From assembly GCA_946479725.1 (NCBI GenBank), contig CAMLHB010000151.1:1-6021 (forward strand): 6,021 bases of DNA, read 5' to 3'. Below, piece by piece: positions 5,831 through 6,021 of this stretch. The notes beneath the pieces are model-generated. The model was not told where the DNA came from and searched no databases. It saw only the letters and a list, made by a program, of their open reading frames with translations. The translations under genes and the position numbers were made by a program. Origin of the DNA: an uncultured Actinomycetes bacterium (GTDB lineage: Bacteria > Actinomycetota > Thermoleophilia > Solirubrobacterales > 70-9). The stretch's first letter is position 1. Each line of letters opens with the position of its first letter.

Positions 5831-6021
5831 CAGGTGGTCTTCCCCGTGCTGATTGCCATCCATACCGGTGCCGTCGCCTTGATTTCGTCGGCGACAACTG
5901 TTGCGACGACTGCGGCGATGAGAGGGCCGACAATGCTGGACATCAGCCCCATGCCAGCTTCCCGAATACCCTGGCGATCGACGCCGCCATCCGGTCGGCG
6001 CGCGCTCAGCACCTGCTCTTC
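5830..6021 (-). CDS. Frame A: partial small hydrophobic protein ending in the same peptide motif
   Basis: The frame is open from the right edge of the window (6021) to TGA at 5830, so its true start may be outside. In-window candidate starts are GTG 6012, ATG 5952 (with GGGAAG 5 nt upstream; 40 residues) and ATG 5943. The part from ATG 5952 reads as a hydrophobic segment GLMSSIVGPLIAAVVATVV followed by ADEIK and the tail ATAPVWMAISTGKTT. The tail aligns with tiny ORFs B and C, but Pro in the 'F-P-A' position is Met here. So frame A is either a membrane-anchored member of the peptide family or the C-terminus of a longer protein whose tail was duplicated to give B and C. Codons are a little less GC-rich than in neighbouring genes (GCA, GTA, ACA, GTT occur). 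The function is unknown. Confidence 0.5.
   Translation of the reverse strand, partial: EEQVLSARRPDGGVDRQGIREAGMGLMSSIVGPLIAAVVATVVADEIKATAPVWMAISTGKTT

Larger units (their letters stand above)
5700..5883 (-). repeat. Three tandem peptide-coding units, about 65-bp period
   Basis: The tail of frame A (5830-5883), tiny ORF B (5766-5819) and tiny ORF C (5700-5759) have stop codons 64 and 66 bp apart. Each of the first two ends in a stop overlapped by the purine-rich ribosome binding site of the next. Protein similarity exceeds DNA similarity (synonymous changes at Pro, Ala, Val and Thr codons), as expected for old duplications kept under coding selection. ORF C has two extra residues (LE or EP) before the core. 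Confidence 0.65.

Noticed and set aside
1..6021. tRNA, rRNA, CRISPR array, insertion sequence or transposase
   Set aside because: No repeat-spacer pattern, cloverleaf, conserved rRNA segment or transposase-like protein was seen.

Overview
The window is GC-rich and gene-dense, with strongly GC-ending codons, GTG starts and tightly packed or overlapping genes. This fits a high-GC actinobacterium, possibly a Solirubrobacterales/Thermoleophilia-like soil lineage. That placement rests on protein style only; there is no rRNA or marker gene.

Left part (1-3087, all minus strand, transcribed right to left): an aldo/keto reductase (2248-3087), a metallo-beta-lactamase-fold hydrolase (1175-2170), a SRPBCC/START-like lipid-binding-fold protein (719-1162) and the N-terminal part of a membrane-anchored PQQ-type beta-propeller protein (1-726, running off the left edge). 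The last three are separated by 12 nt and then overlap by 8 nt, so they look like a translationally coupled operon. The aldo/keto reductase lies 77 nt upstream and may be co-transcribed. A shared pathway cannot be deduced; general detoxification or envelope metabolism is only a guess.

Middle (3088-4948): a 40-bp imperfect palindrome (3129-3168) lies between the aldo/keto reductase and a 57-residue, two-helix membrane protein (3176-3349, minus). This small gene diverges from a 14-helix DHA2/EmrB-type MFS drug exporter (3413-4948, plus).

Right part (4945-6021, minus): a class I SAM-dependent methyltransferase (4945-5700) converges on the exporter, and the two stop codons interlock in one CTAG. 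Immediately upstream is the most unusual element of the window. Two tiny ORFs (17 and 19 codons) and the C-terminal tail of a third, longer frame encode related peptides with the pattern K-x(2-4)-P-[VI]-[W/F/Y]-[M/P]-A-[VI]-S-T-x-K-[T/S]. Each of the two tiny ORFs starts at a Shine-Dalgarno overlapping the previous stop codon. The last one is joined to the methyltransferase by a one-base TAGTG stop/start overlap. The arrangement suggests a tandemly duplicated peptide-coding operon feeding a methyltransferase, perhaps RiPP-like or signalling. I do not recognise the family; the function is inference.
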